Origin: Clostridia bacterium
GTDB lineage: Bacteria; Bacillota; Clostridia; Christensenellales; Borkfalkiaceae
NCBI GenBank assembly: GCA_017616925.1
Contig: JAFZXG010000017.1
Coordinates: 1 to 7,286 of the forward strand
Direction: 5' to 3'
DNA: 7,286 nucleotides
Below the pieces are notes generated by a model. The model searched no databases, was not told the DNA's origin, and worked only from the letters and a program-made list of their open reading frames with translations. The position numbers were made by a program, and so were the translations under genes. Shown here one piece after another: positions 5,822-7,286 of the stretch. Position 1 is the stretch's first letter. The number at the start of each line of letters is the position of its first letter.

Positions 5822-6795
5822 AAAAATTAGGTTTACTTGAAACCGAAAGGGCGATAAAGTTCATAAAGGACGAGTTTGAAAAGAACCTGTCGAAAGCGCT
5901 TTCTTTAACCCGCGTTTCCGCGCCGCTTTTCGTCTTTCCCGAGACGGGATTGAACGACAACTTAAACGGCTACGAAAGGGCGGTGAGATTCGATATCGCG
6001 GATCTGAATAGAGAAGTAGAGATAGTTCAGTCGCTTGCGAAGTGGAAAAGGATGGCGCTTAAAAAGTACGGCTTTTCGGAGGGCGAAGGACTTTATACCG
6101 ATATGAACGCTATAAGACGCGACGAAAAACTCGACGCGCTTCACTCCGCCTACGTCGATCAATGGGACTGGGAAAAGATAATAAGAAGGGAAGACAGAAA
6201 GGCATCGTACCTAAAAAAGACCGTAAAGTCCATATATAAGGCGATAAAAAAGACCGCGGCGGCGGTGAGTAAAAAATACCCCGTTTTATCGCACGATCTT
6301 CCGAAAGACATAACTTTCGTTACCACCGAACAACTTGAAAAGGAATATCCGAACCTGACGAGAAAAGAACGCGAGAACGCCGTGTGCGAAAAATACGGCG
6401 CGGTATTCGTGCAAAAGATCGGCTGGGACTTAAAGGACGGGCTTCCGCACGACGGCAGGGCTGCGGATTACGACGACTGGAAACTTAACGGCGATATACT
6501 TCTCTGGTTCGACGTTTTAGGGATCGCGTTCGAGATCTCGTCCATGGGTATAAGGGTGGACGAAAAGAGTCTTGTTAAGCAGTTAAAGAAGAAGAAAGAG
6601 ACCGAAAAACTCGACAATCCTTACTGCAAGGATATTCTCGCGGGGAATCTTCCCCTGACGATAGGCGGCGGCATAGGTCAGTCGAGAATATGTATGTTTC
6701 TCTTGAAAAAATCGCATATCGGCGAAGTACAGGCTTCCGTCTGGAGTGAAGAAGACGTAAAGAAAAATTCCGAAAAGGGAATATTCCTACTCTGA
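5818..6795 (+). CDS. asnA: AsnA, aspartate-ammonia ligase (ammonia-dependent asparagine synthetase)
   Basis: AsnA makes asparagine from aspartate, ammonia and ATP through an aspartyl-adenylate; it is a cytosolic homodimer with the fold of class II aspartyl-tRNA synthetases. The 325-residue product is close to the 330 of E. coli and collinear with it. It shows RVSAPLFV (32-39), [10 protein letters not shown] (47-56), the catalytic block SLAKWKR (72-78), [11 protein letters not shown] (90-100), [12 protein letters not shown] (108-119), GAVFVQKIG (194-202), [11 protein letters not shown] (211-221), NGDILLW (224-230), [11 protein letters not shown] (238-248) and the ATP-binding IGGGIGQSR (282-290). 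Compared with E. coli, about nine residues are missing between YDDW and LNGD, a surface loop. The start is supported by AAGGA 8 bases upstream and an ATGA overlap with glyA. The gene ends TGATG, sharing one base with tcdA. Isoleucine codons are strikingly biased: 15 ATA, 5 ATC, 1 ATT. Glutamine-dependent AsnB is excluded, as there is no glutaminase domain. Confidence 0.97.
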   Translation: MKKLGLLETERAIKFIKDEFEKNLSKALSLTRVSAPLFVFPETGLNDNLNGYERAVRFDIADLNREVEIVQSLAKWKRMALKKYGFSEGEGLYTDMNAIRRDEKLDALHSAYVDQWDWEKIIRREDRKASYLKKTVKSIYKAIKKTAAAVSKKYPVLSHDLPKDITFVTTEQLEKEYPNLTRKERENAVCEKYGAVFVQKIGWDLKDGLPHDGRAADYDDWKLNGDILLWFDVLGIAFEISSMGIRVDEKSLVKQLKKKKETEKLDNPYCKDILAGNLPLTIGGGIGQSRICMFLLKKSHIGEVQASVWSEEDVKKNSEKGIFLL

Positions 6796-7286
6796 TGTTT
6801 TCGCGCGAAGTCCTTCTTATAGGCGAAGAAAACTTAAAAAAACTCAAAGGGAAGACGGTCGCGCTTTTCGGCGTGGGCGGAGTCGGCGGGTTTGCCGCCG
6901 AAGCGCTTTGCCGTTCGGGTATCGGCAATATATCGGTGTTCGACGGGGATAAGATCGCCGAAAGCAACCTAAACAGGCAGATAATATCCTTAAAGAACAA
7001 CGTAGGGGAAAGCAAGGTGAAAGTGCTTGCCGAAAGGCTTAAAGCCGTAAACCCCGAAATAAACGTGGAAGAAAACGAAGTCTTTTTCCTGCCCGAAAAC
7101 GCGGACGAGTACGACTTTACGAAATTCGACTACGTTATCGACGCGGTGGATACCGTAAGTGCTAAACTCGAAATAATAAAGCGCGGTAAAGCAGCGGGCG
7201 TACCCGTTATTTCGTGTATGGGAACGGGCGGCAAAACGGATATAGAAAAACTGACCGTTTCGGATATAAACGCCACCGAGATCTGC
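6795..7286 (+). CDS. tcdA: TcdA/CsdL, tRNA threonylcarbamoyladenosine dehydratase (3'-truncated by window edge)
   Basis: TcdA is an E1-like (ThiF/MoeB superfamily) enzyme that uses ATP to cyclise t6A37 of ANN-decoding tRNAs to ct6A. The frame is open from the ATG at 6795 to the window end, giving 164 of an expected 240-270 residues. The N-terminus FSREVLLIGEENLKKL is typical of the Gram-positive TcdA branch. A nucleotide-binding loop GVGGVGG (26-32) follows, with acidic Asp50 (VFDGDKI), NLNRQI (58-63) with the adenylation arginine R61, VGESKVKVLAERL (70-82), and VIDAVDTVSAK (114-124), then ISCMGTGGKTD (139-149). VDTVSAK and the FSR...LIG start favour TcdA over ThiF, MoeB and HesA, which usually have different N-termini and a zinc-binding CxxC region. 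The start overlaps the asnA stop by one base. The nearest purine run (AAGGGA, 6775-6780) is 14 bases upstream, too far for a good ribosome site, so translation is probably coupled to asnA. The C-terminal part cannot be judged. Confidence 0.9.
   Translation, partial: MFSREVLLIGEENLKKLKGKTVALFGVGGVGGFAAEALCRSGIGNISVFDGDKIAESNLNRQIISLKNNVGESKVKVLAERLKAVNPEINVEENEVFFLPENADEYDFTKFDYVIDAVDTVSAKLEIIKRGKAAGVPVISCMGTGGKTDIEKLTVSDINATEIC

Larger units (their letters stand above)
1..7286 (+). other. Interior of one polycistronic operon
   Basis: All eight genes point the same way, and the only gaps are 2885-2894 and 4568-4570. Five junctions overlap by 1 or 4 bases. No intergenic promoter, leader, attenuator or rho-independent terminator can fit between them, so co-transcription is the simplest reading; promoters inside coding sequence cannot be ruled out. 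No stretch of 300 bases is without a gene. Confidence 0.8.

Noticed and set aside
6575..7015. A 146-codon open frame on the minus strand across asnA and tcdA
   Set aside because: It lies antisense to two conserved genes and the product is a low-complexity Ser/Arg/Pro-rich string with no family resemblance.
1..7286. A novel defence, mobile or RNA-based system
   Set aside because: Nearly every base is assigned to a recognised housekeeping gene or the RseC-like gene; no repeats array, integrase, transposase, toxin-antitoxin pair or structured intergenic RNA is present.

Overview
The window is a single dense stretch of bacterial coding sequence with eight genes, all on the plus strand: trmFO (5' end cut off) - hslV - hslU - hisS - an RseC/MucC-family membrane protein - glyA - asnA - tcdA (3' end cut off). 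The only intergenic spacers are 10 bases (hslU/hisS) and 3 bases (RseC-like/glyA). Every other junction is an overlap: ATGA (4 bases) at trmFO/hslV, hisS/RseC-like and glyA/asnA, TAATG (1 base) at hslV/hslU, and TGATG (1 base) at asnA/tcdA. There is no room for an intergenic promoter, T-box leader or terminator, so I read the window as the interior of one long polycistronic operon whose two ends lie outside it. No RNA gene, mobile element or CRISPR array was seen.

The organism is most likely a member of the Bacillota, probably an uncultured Clostridia lineage of moderate GC content. The reasons are folate-dependent TrmFO next to HslVU (a Bacillus-like arrangement, though codV and codY are missing here), HslV closely resembling the B. 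subtilis CodW/ClpQ sequence, a cysteine-rich clostridial-type HisRS, a three-cysteine RseC-like protein, good AAGGAG-type ribosome binding sites, and AGA/AGG-rich arginine codon use. Isoleucine is coded mostly by ATA and ATC and almost never by ATT. A finer placement is not supportable from the sequence alone.

By function, 1-1050 encodes the tRNA m5U54 methyltransferase TrmFO. 1047-2884 encodes the two-component protease HslVU (peptidase and AAA+ unfoldase). 2895-4142 encodes histidyl-tRNA synthetase. 4139-4567 encodes a small membrane protein with a CxxCxxC motif. 4571-5821 encodes serine hydroxymethyltransferase. 5818-6795 encodes ammonia-dependent asparagine synthetase. 6795-7286 encodes the front of a tRNA threonylcarbamoyladenosine dehydratase. 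Three of the eight genes act on tRNA. Serine hydroxymethyltransferase makes 5,10-methylene-tetrahydrofolate, which is the methyl donor of TrmFO, so the operon looks like a translation, one-carbon and amino-acid housekeeping cluster with a proteolysis module.

I looked for a previously undescribed system and did not find one. The points worth a second look are local: a one-residue gap in a conserved stretch of HslV, a compact HslU I-domain, eight paired cysteines in HisRS, the unexplained RseC-like gene, two mutually exclusive hairpins inside glyA, a T-free A-rich segment in front of glyA, and the isoleucine codon bias.
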